From positions 1 to 64,000 of the forward strand of contig NZ_JAFBFG010000009.1 of assembly GCF_016909155.1 (NCBI RefSeq): DNA of 64,000 bases, read 5' to 3'. Positions 28,462 to 37,825 of the stretch are shown here, in pieces; positions within the stretch are counted from its first letter, which is position 1, and each line of letters begins with the position of its first letter. The translations under genes were made by a program, and so were the position numbers. This DNA is from Chryseomicrobium aureum. GTDB taxonomy: Bacteria > Bacillota > Bacilli > Bacillales_A > Planococcaceae. The notes under the pieces are model-generated. The model did no database searches. It saw only the letters and a list, made by a program, of their open reading frames with translations, and was not told the DNA's origin.

Positions 28462-28528
28462 CTGTGGGTGCAGAATAGGCCTAACTTTAGTATAATGAAT
28501 GAAATACGAGCATATAGGAGCGCTAATT

Positions 28529-28996
28529 ATGAGATGTCCTTCCTGCCAATACAACGGCACGAAAGTAGTCGATTCACGACCGGTTGACGAAAATAAATCC
28601 ATCCGAAGAAGACGAGAATGTGAGCAGTGCGGCTTTCGGTTTACAACGTTTGAAAAAGTAGAAGAAACCCCACTCATCGTCGTGAAAAAAGATGGCTCGC
28701 GTGAAGAATTCAGTCGAGAAAAAATGTTACGTGGTTTGATCCGTGCATGTGAAAAACGCCCGGTGACACTCGAACAATTAGAAGAAGTCGTTTTTACGAT
28801 TGAGAAAGAACTGCGTCGTACAGGCAATTCGGAAATCAAATCTGAAGTGGTGGGCGAGCAAGTCATGGAAAAATTGGCGGCTGTCGATGAAGTCGCATAT
28901 GTACGCTTTGCATCTGTCTACCGTCAATTTAAAGACATCAATGTGTTCATGGAAGAGGTCCGTGAACTTTTAAAACGTAACCCCACTCAACACTAA
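28529..28996 (+). CDS. nrdR: transcriptional repressor NrdR
   Basis: 155-residue repressor of ribonucleotide reductase genes. The N-terminal zinc ribbon ([18 protein letters not shown] and [12 protein letters not shown]) is followed by an ATP-cone ([17 protein letters not shown]) that senses ATP and dATP. ATG 28529 after TAGGAGCGCTAATT gives the conserved MRCPSC start. A TATAAT at 28491 marks a likely promoter with a poor -35. It is followed by dnaB, as in B. subtilis. Confidence 0.96.
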   Translation: MRCPSCQYNGTKVVDSRPVDENKSIRRRRECEQCGFRFTTFEKVEETPLIVVKKDGSREEFSREKMLRGLIRACEKRPVTLEQLEEVVFTIEKELRRTGNSEIKSEVVGEQVMEKLAAVDEVAYVRFASVYRQFKDINVFMEEVRELLKRNPTQH

Positions 28997-29010
28997 AAGG
29001 AGGAGAGCAG

Positions 29011-30345
29011 ATGGTACACAACGAACTGCAACCGATGGATCACTTTCAAACCCGTGTCGCTGCTCCTCTATCCAGTGACGATCTACAAACAGTAACGCTA
29101 CTTTATCAACCACTTATTGGTCCGGAAGCTTTTACACTGTATCAGCACCTTTGGACGATGACGGGAACTCAACAAGTAGAGTATTCACACTATACTTTGA
29201 TGAATGCGCTATCCTTATCAATCAATCGAATCTTTGAAGCACGCGCGCATTTGGAGGCAATCGGTCTACTACGCACTTGGCGGAGTGATTCTGGTGAAAC
29301 ACGGACATTCTATTACGAAGTTCAAAAGCCACTTTCACCTCAAAGTTTTTTTGCTGACCCGTTATTATCCGTGTTTCTATGGAATAAAGTAGGCGATCAA
29401 GGGTTTAAAAATCTTGAAAAACGCTATTTACCTTCTAACACGTGGAAATCATCTGCACTAGAAGTGACTCGCACATTCACGGATGTATTCCAACCAAACT
29501 TAAAAAATACGCGTGCTACACGTGATATCCGCCAACCCAAAACACAAAATTATGAGTTTGAGCATGAATTTGACTTCCAACTCCTACTCGACGGATTAAG
29601 TGAGCATCTATTACCAAGAAAATTGCTGACGACGGACATTAAACAACTGATTGCAAAGCTTGCATTTTTATATAGTTTTTCACCGCTCGATATGCAAAAA
29701 ATTATTCTCCTCGCAGTCGACGATCCGACAAAGATCTCTCCGGAGCGTCTAAAAAAATCTTGTGAAGATTATTTCAAATTGCATGCGAGGGAACAAATCG
29801 GGTTGCAATCAATGAAAACACCTGAAGTGCAACGGGAGAATTCTCCAGAATCGGCGTCTCCCAAACTTTCAAAAGAACAAGAGTATCTTGTTTATCTAGA
29901 GGAAAGTGCGCCGCTTGATGTGCTTCGTGATAGTGCGGGTGGAAAAGAACCGTTCCCAGCAGACGTTGAACTGGTCAATCGATTTGCGACCGTTTACGAA
30001 ATGCCAGTCGGTGTGATCAATGTTCTCATCCAATACGTCATGTTGCGGACGGACATGAAACTCACGAAATCGTTCGCTGAAAAAATTGCCTCGCATTGGG
30101 TGCGTAAAAATGTCAAGACTGCAAAAGAAGCGATGGAACTTGCGCGTAAAGAACATACGCAATACATGAAATGGAAAAATGGGGAGACCGCTCAAAGTGC
30201 ATCCGGGAAACCATACAAACGTCAAGAGAAGGTTCCGGACTGGTTAGATCAAAAACCAAAAGCTAGTAAAGTGGATGACTCTATAGATATAGAAGCAGAA
30301 CGTCAAAAGTTGCTTGCTGAAATCAGCGCAACGAAAGGCCGGTGA
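29011..30345 (+). CDS. dnaB: replication initiation and membrane attachment protein DnaB
   Basis: 444-residue primosome protein of Bacillales, distinct from the E. coli helicase of the same name. With DnaD and DnaI it loads the DnaC helicase at oriC and at restart sites. The N-terminal winged-helix-like region includes VTLLYQPLIGPEAFTLYQHL. A DnaD-like C-terminal region (about residues 310-385) has the YxxxIxxxW-type segment FAEKIASHWVRKNVKT. AAAAGGAGGAGAGCAG precedes ATG 29011. It is coupled to dnaI. Confidence 0.92.
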   Translation: MVHNELQPMDHFQTRVAAPLSSDDLQTVTLLYQPLIGPEAFTLYQHLWTMTGTQQVEYSHYTLMNALSLSINRIFEARAHLEAIGLLRTWRSDSGETRTFYYEVQKPLSPQSFFADPLLSVFLWNKVGDQGFKNLEKRYLPSNTWKSSALEVTRTFTDVFQPNLKNTRATRDIRQPKTQNYEFEHEFDFQLLLDGLSEHLLPRKLLTTDIKQLIAKLAFLYSFSPLDMQKIILLAVDDPTKISPERLKKSCEDYFKLHAREQIGLQSMKTPEVQRENSPESASPKLSKEQEYLVYLEESAPLDVLRDSAGGKEPFPADVELVNRFATVYEMPVGVINVLIQYVMLRTDMKLTKSFAEKIASHWVRKNVKTAKEAMELARKEHTQYMKWKNGETAQSASGKPYKRQEKVPDWLDQKPKASKVDDSIDIEAERQKLLAEISATKGR

Positions 30346-30350
30346 TCGAA

Positions 30351-31295
30351 GTGGAACCCATCAATCGAACGCTTAAACGGATGATTTCAAATCCTTCGTT
30401 TGCGACACGAATGGAAGAAATGAAACGAGAAGTATTAGAAAATCGAGATATCCAAGAGTTTCTACAAGAAAATGAGGCGGAAGTATCTCCTGCTGTATTG
30501 GAATCGAGTATGAGCAAACTGTATGAATACATCGAGCAGACCCACGACTGCAAAGGCTGTCCCAATGTTGCCGGTTGTGTGAATCTGATTAAAGGCTTCG
30601 AACCGCGTCTTGTAATGGGAAGAGGACGTATTGAACTTGATTATCTTCGTTGCCGAAACGGCCGCATCGAAGACGAGCGCCAATCGATTTCTGCTATGAT
30701 ACACAGTATGCATATGCCAAAAGACGTGTTGCAGGCCACTTTCTCGAATGTCGATTTGACGGATGGTTCGCGCGTGCTCGCAATTCGCGCTGCGAAAACG
30801 TTTATAGATTCGTATGAATCCTCAGGAGAATTTCCGACGAAAGGTCTTTATGTGCACGGGCCATTTGGTGTCGGCAAATCCTATATTCTCGGGGCGATTG
30901 CAAACGAGTTAGCAGACCGTCAAGTTGCTACGGTCTTAGTCTACGTTCCTGAGTTTCTGCGTGAGATGCGTCAGTCCATTCAAGAGAATTCTCTTAGTGA
31001 GAAGATGGAAGTGGTAAAAAATGCACCTGTATTGATGCTTGATGATCTAGGAGCAGAGACTATGTCGAGTTGGACCCGGGATGATATTATCGGCACGATT
31101 TTGCAACATCGAATGGCTCAAGGACTTCCAACATTCATCTCTTCAAACTTTACGTATGATGAACTCAAACACCATTTTACAACCACGCAACGAGGTGAAA
31201 AAGAGCCTGTGAAAGCAGGACGTATCATGGAACGAATCAAAGCTCTTACAACTCCTATACAATTGCAAGGAAAGAACTGGCGAGAAAGTTACTAA
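30351..31295 (+). CDS. dnaI: primosomal helicase loader DnaI
   Basis: 314-residue AAA+ ATPase that loads the replicative helicase. An N-terminal zinc-binding helicase-interaction domain (CKGCPNVAGCVN near residues 62-73) is followed by the ATPase with Walker A GPFGVGKS, Walker B LMLDDLGAE, sensor-like SSNFTYDELKHHF and the arginine-containing RIMERIKALTTP. GTG 30351 gives MEPINRTLKRM, aligned with B. subtilis DnaI; GGTGAT upstream can act as ribosome site. A GTG at 30342 is an alternative 3 codons longer. It overlaps or abuts the dnaB end. Confidence 0.93.
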   Translation: MEPINRTLKRMISNPSFATRMEEMKREVLENRDIQEFLQENEAEVSPAVLESSMSKLYEYIEQTHDCKGCPNVAGCVNLIKGFEPRLVMGRGRIELDYLRCRNGRIEDERQSISAMIHSMHMPKDVLQATFSNVDLTDGSRVLAIRAAKTFIDSYESSGEFPTKGLYVHGPFGVGKSYILGAIANELADRQVATVLVYVPEFLREMRQSIQENSLSEKMEVVKNAPVLMLDDLGAETMSSWTRDDIIGTILQHRMAQGLPTFISSNFTYDELKHHFTTTQRGEKEPVKAGRIMERIKALTTPIQLQGKNWRESY

Positions 31296-31313
31296 ACTTT
31301 TTCGTCTTTTTTG

Positions 31314-31369
31314 TTGATTTTCATTCTCAATGACGCTATACTAATCCATGGAAATGAAATTCATTATCA
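31314..31369 (+). promoter_or_regulatory. iron-transporter promoter flanked by two Fur boxes
   Basis: TTGATT (31314-31319), a 17-nt spacer and TATACT (31337-31342) form the promoter. TGATTTTCATTCTCA (31315-31329) and TGAAATTCATTATCA (31355-31369) match the 7-1-7 Fur box TGATAATNATTATCA at 11 and 12 of 14 positions. They lie on the -35 and just downstream of the start. Iron-dependent repression is inferred. Confidence 0.75.
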
Positions 31370-31388
31370 ATTAAAAAGGAGCTATATC

Positions 31389-32456
31389 ATGAAGAAATTA
31401 TTCTCACTGATTGCCATCTTGGCACTATTCCTAGCAGCTTGTTCTTCTACCAACGAGCCAGCTGAAACAGAATCTTCTACTGAACCAGCAGCAACTGAGG
31501 AGTCTGGCGAAGTAAACCTTTATACAAGCCGTCACTACGATGTGGATGACGAATTATATGCACAGTTCACTGAAGAAACTGGAATCAAAGTAAACGTAAT
31601 CAAAGGTGAAGCTGATGAGCTGCTCGAGCGCATCAAGCGTGAAGGCGAAGCAACTGAAGCAGATCTTCTATACACAGCTGACGTAGGTCGTTTGTTCCGT
31701 GCGAAAGAAGAAGGCGTTTTGGAAGCAGCGGAAAGTGATGTTTTAAATGAGCAAATTCCTGAGAAATACCGTGATGTAGACAACCAATGGTTTGGTCTAA
31801 CAAAACGTGCACGTGTTCTTGTATACAACCAAGACACTGTTCAACCGGAAGACCTTTCAACATATGAAGCATTAACAGAAGACGAGTGGAATGGCCGCGT
31901 GTTGATCCGTTCATCTGAAAATGTGTACAACCAATCACTACTTGCTTCATTCATCGCAATCGATGGAGAAGAAAAAGCTACTGAGTGGGCAGAAGGTTTA
32001 GTAAATAACTTCGCGCGTGACCCTGAAGGTGGAGACCGTGACCAAGCGAAAGCAATCGCAGCTGGTATTGGTGATGTTGCCATCATGAACACATACTACT
32101 TAGGGCAAATGTTAAACTCTGAAGACCCAGAAGAAGTAAAAGTCGCTGAAAACTTAGGCGTCTTCTTCCCGAACCAAGAAACAACTGGAACACACGTGAA
32201 CATTTCAGGTGCGGGTGTTGTAAAAGGTTCGAAAAACAAAGAGAATGCTATTAAGCTTCTTGAGTTCTTATCAGCAGATGCAGCACAAGAAGTGTTTGCA
32301 GAAACAAACTATGAATACCCAGTAAATGAAGGTGTACCAGCTTCTGAACTTCTTCAGTCTTGGGGCGAGTTCAAAGAGCAAGATATTCCTTTGTCTGAGC
32401 TTGGTACGAACAATGCAAAAACAATTATGATCTTCAACCAAGTAGGTTGGAAATAA
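31389..32456 (+). CDS. Fe(III) ABC transporter substrate-binding lipoprotein
   Basis: 355-residue FbpA/FutA-like extracellular solute-binding protein. A signal peptide (residues 1-17) ends in a lipobox with Cys 18 in LFLAACSS; an acidic Thr/Glu-rich linker follows. The binding domain starts at GEVNLYTSRHYDVDDELY, typical of iron-binding family members. Tyr pairs late in the protein (MNTYYLG) could bind Fe(III). ATG 31389 follows AAAGGAGC; a longer frame would include the promoter. Its partners are the permease and ATPase downstream, across a 520-nt repeat-filled gap. Confidence 0.93.
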   Translation: MKKLFSLIAILALFLAACSSTNEPAETESSTEPAATEESGEVNLYTSRHYDVDDELYAQFTEETGIKVNVIKGEADELLERIKREGEATEADLLYTADVGRLFRAKEEGVLEAAESDVLNEQIPEKYRDVDNQWFGLTKRARVLVYNQDTVQPEDLSTYEALTEDEWNGRVLIRSSENVYNQSLLASFIAIDGEEKATEWAEGLVNNFARDPEGGDRDQAKAIAAGIGDVAIMNTYYLGQMLNSEDPEEVKVAENLGVFFPNQETTGTHVNISGAGVVKGSKNKENAIKLLEFLSADAAQEVFAETNYEYPVNEGVPASELLQSWGEFKEQDIPLSELGTNNAKTIMIFNQVGWK

Positions 32457-32462
32457 TACAGT

Positions 32463-32490
32463 GAGCCTCCCATTTCGGGGGGCTCTTTTA
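32463..32490 (+). terminator. terminator after the iron-binding protein gene
   Basis: Stem GAGCCTCCC/GGGGGGCTC followed by TTTT. Confidence 0.85.
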
Positions 32491-32513
32491 GTACTCTTGA
32501 TTTGTCCTGAAAG

Positions 32514-32854
32514 TTTGAACCTCTACGGTCAGGTCACCTTTTCCTGGCAAAAGATACCTGTCACCTTCTACTTCTTTAAGGCCCGAGAGCCGGCAATTAA
32601 CGACTGTAATCATACATTTAAAGACCGTGAACTGGTATTTAACGACCGCAGACCCTCGTTTAGCGCCACAAATGATTTTATGGAAACTAATTACTTTAAA
32701 TTTGAACCCCCGGAGGTCAGGTTGCCTTTTCCCGGGCAATCGGAGTTTTCCTGAGACCCGGCAACGAAGCTGAAAGTGTTCTTCTTTCAGCTTACGTGGG
32801 GAGGCTCAGGGAAACTCCCCCAGGAAAAGGTGACCTGACCGTAGGGGGGTCAAA
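32514..32854. repeat. MITE-like long inverted-repeat element
   Basis: A 24-nt arm at 32524-32547 is perfectly inverted at 32820-32843, with imperfect extension to TTTGA at both outer ends. A third, degenerate copy of the left arm lies in direct orientation at about 32702-32736. The inner part (32702-32854) is itself a palindrome of about 150 bp: 32741-32754 pairs with 32803-32816 with one mismatch, and the tip is the perfect hairpin AAGCTGAAAG/CTTTCAGCTT. The 21-nt array sits between the two left-arm copies. No open frame or transposase is present. Confidence 0.75.
32597..32692 (+). repeat. 21-nt phased tandem array A with conserved terminal flank
   Basis: Four units with starts at 32597, 32618, 32639 and 32660 are exactly 21 nt apart. 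Their cores are TTAACGAC, TTAAAGAC, TTAACGAC and TTAGCGCC, each followed by variable sequence. The array ends in TTTTATGGAAACTAATT (32676-32692), the flank shared with the arrays at 47.8 and 63.5 kb. The ATG of the flank is exactly 21 nt after the T at 32659 that begins the last TTTAGC unit. Confidence 0.7.
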
Positions 32855-32887
32855 AACCAAATAGTTGCTAAGTTGTGAACATTCATC

Positions 32888-32936
32888 GAGAATGAGTATC
32901 ATTTCACATACACCAGGGCAGTGGTCATGCTATAAT
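32888..32936 (+). promoter_or_regulatory. Fur box and extended -10 promoter of the iron permease
   Basis: The 19-mer at 32888-32906, GAGAATGAGTATCATTTCA, matches the Fur consensus at 13 of 19 positions and contains AATGA/TCATT. TGCTATAAT (32928-32936) is an extended -10; the -35 is poor. This gives the permease-ATPase pair its own iron-controlled start. Confidence 0.62.
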
Positions 32937-32979
32937 GAAACTCGCGAAGAAATCGGATTTCAGAAGGGCCTGAAGCCAC

Positions 32980-34614
32980 GTGAGAAAACTATCGTATTAC
33001 TTGAACGGGTGGACTATTCTCTCGGTCATCATCGTGCTTTCCTTACTCTCACCTATGCTACCCATTATCAGTGGACTAATAGCACCAGCAAGTGAGAACT
33101 GGGAGCATATTCAAGAATATATGCTGTGGAACTATATGAAAACCACTTTCCTGTTGGTCTTCTATACGGCAATTGGAACCATTGTAATTGGAACGAGTCT
33201 TGCTTGGTTGATTGCCCAGTATGAATTTCCGCTCAGTCGGTTCTACAAATGGGCGTTGATTCTACCATTGTCAATTCCACCGTTCATAGCGGCCTATACA
33301 TACTCAGGTATGGTGAGCTACACAGGTGTCATCCAATCGACATTACGGAACGTTTTCGATGTTCAAGTCGATCAGCGGTTCTTTGACATTATGAATATTC
33401 CAGGAGCTATTTTCATTTATACGATGTTCCTGTATCCATATGTTTACACCATCACACGAGTATTCTTGTCCCAGCAAGCGGCGTCACTTGTTGAAAGCGC
33501 TAAACTACTTGGAAAAGGGCCATGGTCTATCTTCTTGCAAGTAGTGTTGCCAATCTCACGTGCTGCCATTATTGGTGGGGTAAGCTTAGTATCACTAGAA
33601 GTGCTTAATGATTATGGTGTTGTGAAATACTATGGCATCCAGACGTTTAGTACAGCAATCTTTCAAACTTGGTTTGGACTCGGGGATATAGATGCAGCAA
33701 TCAAGCTAGCAGGATCTTTGATGACGTTTGTTGTGTTGATGCTCGTAATTGAGAAGCTGTTACGCGGAACAAAACAATTTAGTTACTCGAACACAAAAGT
33801 CAATCCGCTTCCGAAAGTCCAACTGAAGGGGTTTAAAAAATGGGGAGCATTCGGTTATGTAACGTTTATTTTCAGCTTGGCATTCTTGATTCCTGTCATT
33901 CAACTTGTCGATTGGTTCGTATTGACATGGGGATCCATTCCTAATGGTGAATTTACAACGTACATTCGAAACTCGGTATATGTTGCGGGAGTAGCTGCAT
34001 TTGTAATTGTCATTGGCGCATTAATCGTTGGGAACTTCCAGCGCTTCACACGAGGACGTATCGGAAAAATCTTGCCGAAGTTTACAATTGTCGGGTACTC
34101 GATTCCAGGAGCGGTCATTGCCGTGGCAATCGTGACGATGTTCATTTGGTTAGATCGTCAACTCGTGCCTCTCTATACAGCATGGGGCTTTAGCTCGTCA
34201 CTTGTACTGAGCACAAGCGTCGTGATGCTAATTGTAGCGTACATCGTGCGATTCTTTGCAATCGGCTACAATGCGGTTGAATCAGGCTACGATAAGATTG
34301 GTGTCAATTTTAGTTTGGCTTCCCGAATGCTCGGCGCTTCGGTGACAAAGACATTTTTCAAGGTAGACATCCCATTATTAAAAGGAGCTATTATTTCTGG
34401 CTTCATCCTAGTGTTTGTTGATATTATGAAGGAAATACCACTAACGCTGATTTTACGTCCATTTAACTTTGATACACTCGCAACAAAAGCATTCCAGTAT
34501 GCCAGCGATGAAAAAATCATGCAAGCGAGTCAACCGTCCATTATCATCATCGCGATGAGTGCCTTGGCCATCTTTGTGTTTTATAAACTTCTGGATAAGG
34601 AGGATGCGAAATGA
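32980..34614 (+). CDS. Fe(III) ABC transporter permease (fused two-domain)
   Basis: 544-residue membrane protein of the FbpB/AfuB type with two tandem permease domains (about residues 1-265 and 290-544), roughly twelve TM helices in total. Each half has an EAA-like cytoplasmic loop: ESAKLLGKGPWSIFLQVVLP and the LASRMLGASVTKTFFKVDIP region. The GTG start at 32980 has AAGGG upstream at longish spacing, and no better start is seen. The stop overlaps the ATPase start (ATGA), so the two are coupled. Confidence 0.92.
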   Translation: MRKLSYYLNGWTILSVIIVLSLLSPMLPIISGLIAPASENWEHIQEYMLWNYMKTTFLLVFYTAIGTIVIGTSLAWLIAQYEFPLSRFYKWALILPLSIPPFIAAYTYSGMVSYTGVIQSTLRNVFDVQVDQRFFDIMNIPGAIFIYTMFLYPYVYTITRVFLSQQAASLVESAKLLGKGPWSIFLQVVLPISRAAIIGGVSLVSLEVLNDYGVVKYYGIQTFSTAIFQTWFGLGDIDAAIKLAGSLMTFVVLMLVIEKLLRGTKQFSYSNTKVNPLPKVQLKGFKKWGAFGYVTFIFSLAFLIPVIQLVDWFVLTWGSIPNGEFTTYIRNSVYVAGVAAFVIVIGALIVGNFQRFTRGRIGKILPKFTIVGYSIPGAVIAVAIVTMFIWLDRQLVPLYTAWGFSSSLVLSTSVVMLIVAYIVRFFAIGYNAVESGYDKIGVNFSLASRMLGASVTKTFFKVDIPLLKGAIISGFILVFVDIMKEIPLTLILRPFNFDTLATKAFQYASDEKIMQASQPSIIIIAMSALAIFVFYKLLDKEDAK

Positions 34615-35324
34615 CGATTGAGATAAAAGATGTATGTTTTTCGTACCGCAACAGCAAAGACTTAGCAATTGATCATTTTTCGATGTCGATCGAGACTGGA
34701 GAAGTGATTTCGATACTCGGACGAAGTGGAAGTGGAAAGAGCACAATGCTTCGGATCTTAGCAGGTCTTGAAATTCCTTCAAAAGGAAAATTTCAATTAT
34801 ACGATGACGTATTGTTTGATGGGAATCATTTCGTGCAGCCCGAAAAGCGGGGGATTGGACTGGTGTTCCAAGACTATGCGCTCTTCCCACATATGACAGT
34901 GCTCGATAACGTGAAATTTGGTCTTAGCAAATTATCACGCACGGACCGATTGAAGCGTGCAAATGAAGTGTTGGAATTAGTTGAGATGACGGAATATAAG
35001 AAACGGTATCCGCATCAACTGAGTGGCGGGCAGCAACAACGTGTGGCTCTCGCACGTGCTTTAGCGCCAAATCCGAAGTTGTTACTGCTGGATGAGCCAT
35101 TCTCAAATTTAGATAAAGAACTGCAATACAAAATCCGAGAAGAATTGTACTCGATTTTAAAACGTGCTCAGATCACTTCGATTTTTGTGACACACGATGA
35201 AGATGATGCACATACGATTGCGGATCGCATCGTCAAACTCGACAAAGGAAAGATATCCAAGATTGGCCGCCCTTGCGACATGTTGGGTACACCACTCAAG
35301 CGTCCAGAGGTCATCTTGAAATAA
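34611..35324 (+). CDS. Fe(III) ABC transporter ATP-binding protein
   Basis: 237-residue ABC ATPase that powers the iron permease. Walker A is GRSGSGKST, Q-loop VFQDYALFPHM, signature LSGGQQQRVALARAL, Walker B LLLLDEPFSNLD and H-loop VTHDEDDAHT. It ends soon after the H-loop, whereas FbpC-type proteins of about 350 residues carry a C-terminal regulatory TOBE-like domain, so direct allosteric control through that domain is absent. It overlaps the permease by 4 nt. Confidence 0.93.
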   Translation: MTIEIKDVCFSYRNSKDLAIDHFSMSIETGEVISILGRSGSGKSTMLRILAGLEIPSKGKFQLYDDVLFDGNHFVQPEKRGIGLVFQDYALFPHMTVLDNVKFGLSKLSRTDRLKRANEVLELVEMTEYKKRYPHQLSGGQQQRVALARALAPNPKLLLLDEPFSNLDKELQYKIREELYSILKRAQITSIFVTHDEDDAHTIADRIVKLDKGKISKIGRPCDMLGTPLKRPEVILK

Positions 35325-35327
35325 GTC

Positions 35328-35604
35328 TTGCAGAATCGTGCCCGTATCGGTATACTAATTTTCATAATCGTTACATGTAGTGACGAGGACATGATTTTTG
35401 GTCCTGCCATTCTAGAGAGAGAAGCCTAGGCTGTGAGCTTCTTATGGATAGCCCTTAAATTACCACCTCTGAACAGTATGCAAACCAATGCATACCGGCA
35501 CCGGCCGTTATCCGACGTAGAGCTTCGTCTGCATCCGTGTAGACAGAAGAAGGGTGGAACCACGAATTTATTCCTCGTCCCTTTATTGGGACGGGGATTT
35601 TTTG
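35328..35604 (+). promoter_or_regulatory. thrS promoter and T-box riboswitch (Thr)
   Basis: TTGCAG (35328), a 17-nt spacer and TATACT (35351) form the promoter. The leader contains the T-box sequence AGGGTGGAACCACG (35551-35564). A candidate specifier ACC (Thr, 35462-35464), followed by A, lies in the stem I region. The terminator is stem 35573-35581 with 35588-35596 plus a T-run. Uncharged tRNA-Thr is expected to stabilise the antiterminator. Confidence 0.9.
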
Positions 35605-35636
35605 CGTTCTGCACCACATGAAAAGGAGAGATTCGT

Positions 35637-37571
35637 ATGATTCAATTGATTTATCCAGACGGCGCTGTTAAGGAGTTTGAACAAGGCACAACGATGGAAG
35701 ATGTTGCTCAGTCAATCAGTCCAGGACTTCGAAAAAAAGCGCTCGCTGCTAAGATCGATGGCAAACTTGTTGATTTGAAAGCACCGCTTGCTGAAGGTGG
35801 AAAGATGGAAATCATCACACCCGACGCACCCGACGCACTTGAAATTTTACGTCATTCATCCGCCCATTTGTTAGCGCAAGCTGTGAAACGACTATATCCA
35901 GATGCAAAGCTTGGTGTAGGTCCAGTCATTGAAGGTGGATTCTACTACGATATTGATTCGGAGACTGCCATCACATCTGAAGATCTTCCTACAATTGAAA
36001 AAGAAATGAAAAAAATCATTAACGAAAATATTGCGATCACACGACACGATGTATCGCGTGACGAAGCCTATGCACGTTTTTCTGAAATTGAGGATCCTTA
36101 TAAACTCGAATTGCTTGAGGCGATTCCAGCGGATGAACAAGTATCGATTTATGAACAAGGTGAATTCTTCGACCTTTGTCGTGGTGTACACGTCCCATCA
36201 ACTGGGAAGTTAAAAGAGTTCAAATTATTGAGCGTTGCCGGTGCCTACTGGCGAGGAGACAGTGACAACAAGATGCTTCAGCGTATTTACGGGACTGCAT
36301 TCTTCACTAAAGAAGATCTGAATGAACATCTTCGTTTACTTGAAGAAGCAAAAGAACGTGACCACCGCAAAATCGGAAAAGAGCTCGACCTGTTTATGAA
36401 CAACCAAAAAGTTGGTCAAGGTCTCCCGTTATGGCTACCAAAAGGCGCAACAATCCGCCGCATTATCGAGCGTTACATCGTCGACAAAGAAGTACAGCTT
36501 GGCTATGATCATGTGTATACTCCAGTCATGGCAAGTGTGGAACTGTACAAGACAAGTGGTCACTGGGATCACTATCAGGAAAACATGTTCCCTGTGATGG
36601 CAATGGACAATGAGGAGCTCGTTCTTCGTCCGATGAACTGCCCGCATCACATGATGATTTACAAGAACGGCATTCACTCGTACCGGAACTTGCCGATTCG
36701 CATTGCAGAGCTTGGCACAATGCACCGTTACGAGATGTCAGGTGCTCTATCCGGGCTGCAACGCGTTCGCGGCATGACTTTAAATGACGCGCATATCTTC
36801 GTTCGTCCAGACCAGATCAAAGAAGAGTTCAAACGCGTTGTTCAATTAATCTTAGAAGTATACAAAGACTTTAACTTAGAAGATTACTCGTTCCGTTTGT
36901 CATACCGAGATCCGGCTGACACTGAGAAATACTTCGATGACGATCAAATGTGGGAACGTGCACAAGGGATGTTAAAAGAAGCGATGGACGAGCTTGGCCT
37001 TGAGTACTATGAAGCAGAAGGCGAAGCAGCATTCTACGGACCAAAGCTTGATGTCATGGTCAAGACGGCTCTTGGAAAAGAAGAGACGTTGTCGACTGCA
37101 CAACTTGATTTCCTTCTTCCAGAACGCTTTGACTTGAACTATATCGGAGAAGATGGAAAGCAACATCGCCCAGTCGTTATCCACCGCGGAGTCGTTTCTA
37201 CTATGGAACGCTTTGTTGCCTTCCTTATTGAAGAGTACAAAGGGGCATTCCCAACATGGTTGGCTCCAGTCCAAGTACAGATTATTCCGGTTTCAAACGA
37301 AGTACACCATGACTACGCGAAGCAATTAGAAGAGAAATTCAAATCAAAAGGCTTCCGAGTACACATTGATGACCGTGAAGAGAAACTTGGCTACAAGATT
37401 CGTGAGGCCCAGATGCAAAAGATTCCGTACATGCTGGTTCTTGGGGATAAAGAAAAAGAAGCAGGCGAAGTGAACGTCCGTAAATACGGCGAACAAAAAT
37501 CAGAGAGCATGGCAATTGAAGACTTCTTTGCGCATATTGTAAAAGAAGTGCAGTCATCTGTTGACAACTGA
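35637..37571 (+). CDS. thrS: threonyl-tRNA synthetase
   Basis: 644-residue class II synthetase. TGS domain (residues 1-62), the editing domain with [14 protein letters not shown] and the zinc-associated SxxC segment, and the catalytic core with [33 protein letters not shown] (about residues 342-362) and [11 protein letters not shown] are followed by the C-terminal anticodon-binding domain. AAAAGGAGAGATTCGT precedes ATG 35637. It is controlled by the T-box upstream. The infC promoter overlaps its last codons. Confidence 0.97.
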   Translation: MIQLIYPDGAVKEFEQGTTMEDVAQSISPGLRKKALAAKIDGKLVDLKAPLAEGGKMEIITPDAPDALEILRHSSAHLLAQAVKRLYPDAKLGVGPVIEGGFYYDIDSETAITSEDLPTIEKEMKKIINENIAITRHDVSRDEAYARFSEIEDPYKLELLEAIPADEQVSIYEQGEFFDLCRGVHVPSTGKLKEFKLLSVAGAYWRGDSDNKMLQRIYGTAFFTKEDLNEHLRLLEEAKERDHRKIGKELDLFMNNQKVGQGLPLWLPKGATIRRIIERYIVDKEVQLGYDHVYTPVMASVELYKTSGHWDHYQENMFPVMAMDNEELVLRPMNCPHHMMIYKNGIHSYRNLPIRIAELGTMHRYEMSGALSGLQRVRGMTLNDAHIFVRPDQIKEEFKRVVQLILEVYKDFNLEDYSFRLSYRDPADTEKYFDDDQMWERAQGMLKEAMDELGLEYYEAEGEAAFYGPKLDVMVKTALGKEETLSTAQLDFLLPERFDLNYIGEDGKQHRPVVIHRGVVSTMERFVAFLIEEYKGAFPTWLAPVQVQIIPVSNEVHHDYAKQLEEKFKSKGFRVHIDDREEKLGYKIREAQMQKIPYMLVLGDKEKEAGEVNVRKYGEQKSESMAIEDFFAHIVKEVQSSVDN

Positions 37572-37746
37572 TTGTTCAGGTGCTATAGTAAATAAGGTTA
37601 TTGAATACATGTTTGTGGTATAAGAAGAGGCTGCCCGCTTCTCACCTGTTCGACTCTTTGTTGACTGGTTCGCACAAGAACGACTTTCACATGCAATTTT
37701 GCATGTCGTATAGCGGCGGGCAGACAGAGATGTCTGCCCGCTTTTT
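37561..37746 (+). promoter_or_regulatory. infC operon promoter and L20 leader attenuator
   Basis: TTGACA (37561-37566), a 17-nt spacer and extended -10 TGCTATAGT (ending 37589) form a near-ideal promoter overlapping the thrS stop. The leader holds AAGAAGAGGCTGCCCGC and ends in a perfect 11-bp terminator (37716-37726 with 37731-37741, T-run). GGCTGCCCGC at about 37629 can pair with the 5' arm of that terminator. This fits the known L20 leader of Bacillales, where ribosomal protein L20 represses infC-rpmI-rplT. Confidence 0.85.
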
Positions 37747-37825
37747 ATATGGGTACAAGTTGTGAATAGCAACTGCACTTCATACCCGACCTTGTATTCG
37801 CGATACTATTTGGAGGTGGATTATT

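Noticed and set aside
32461-32754. 97-codon frame across array A
   Set aside because: It starts inside the terminator, has no ribosome site and consists of repeat sequence. The 21-nt period (7 codons) keeps the frame open by chance.
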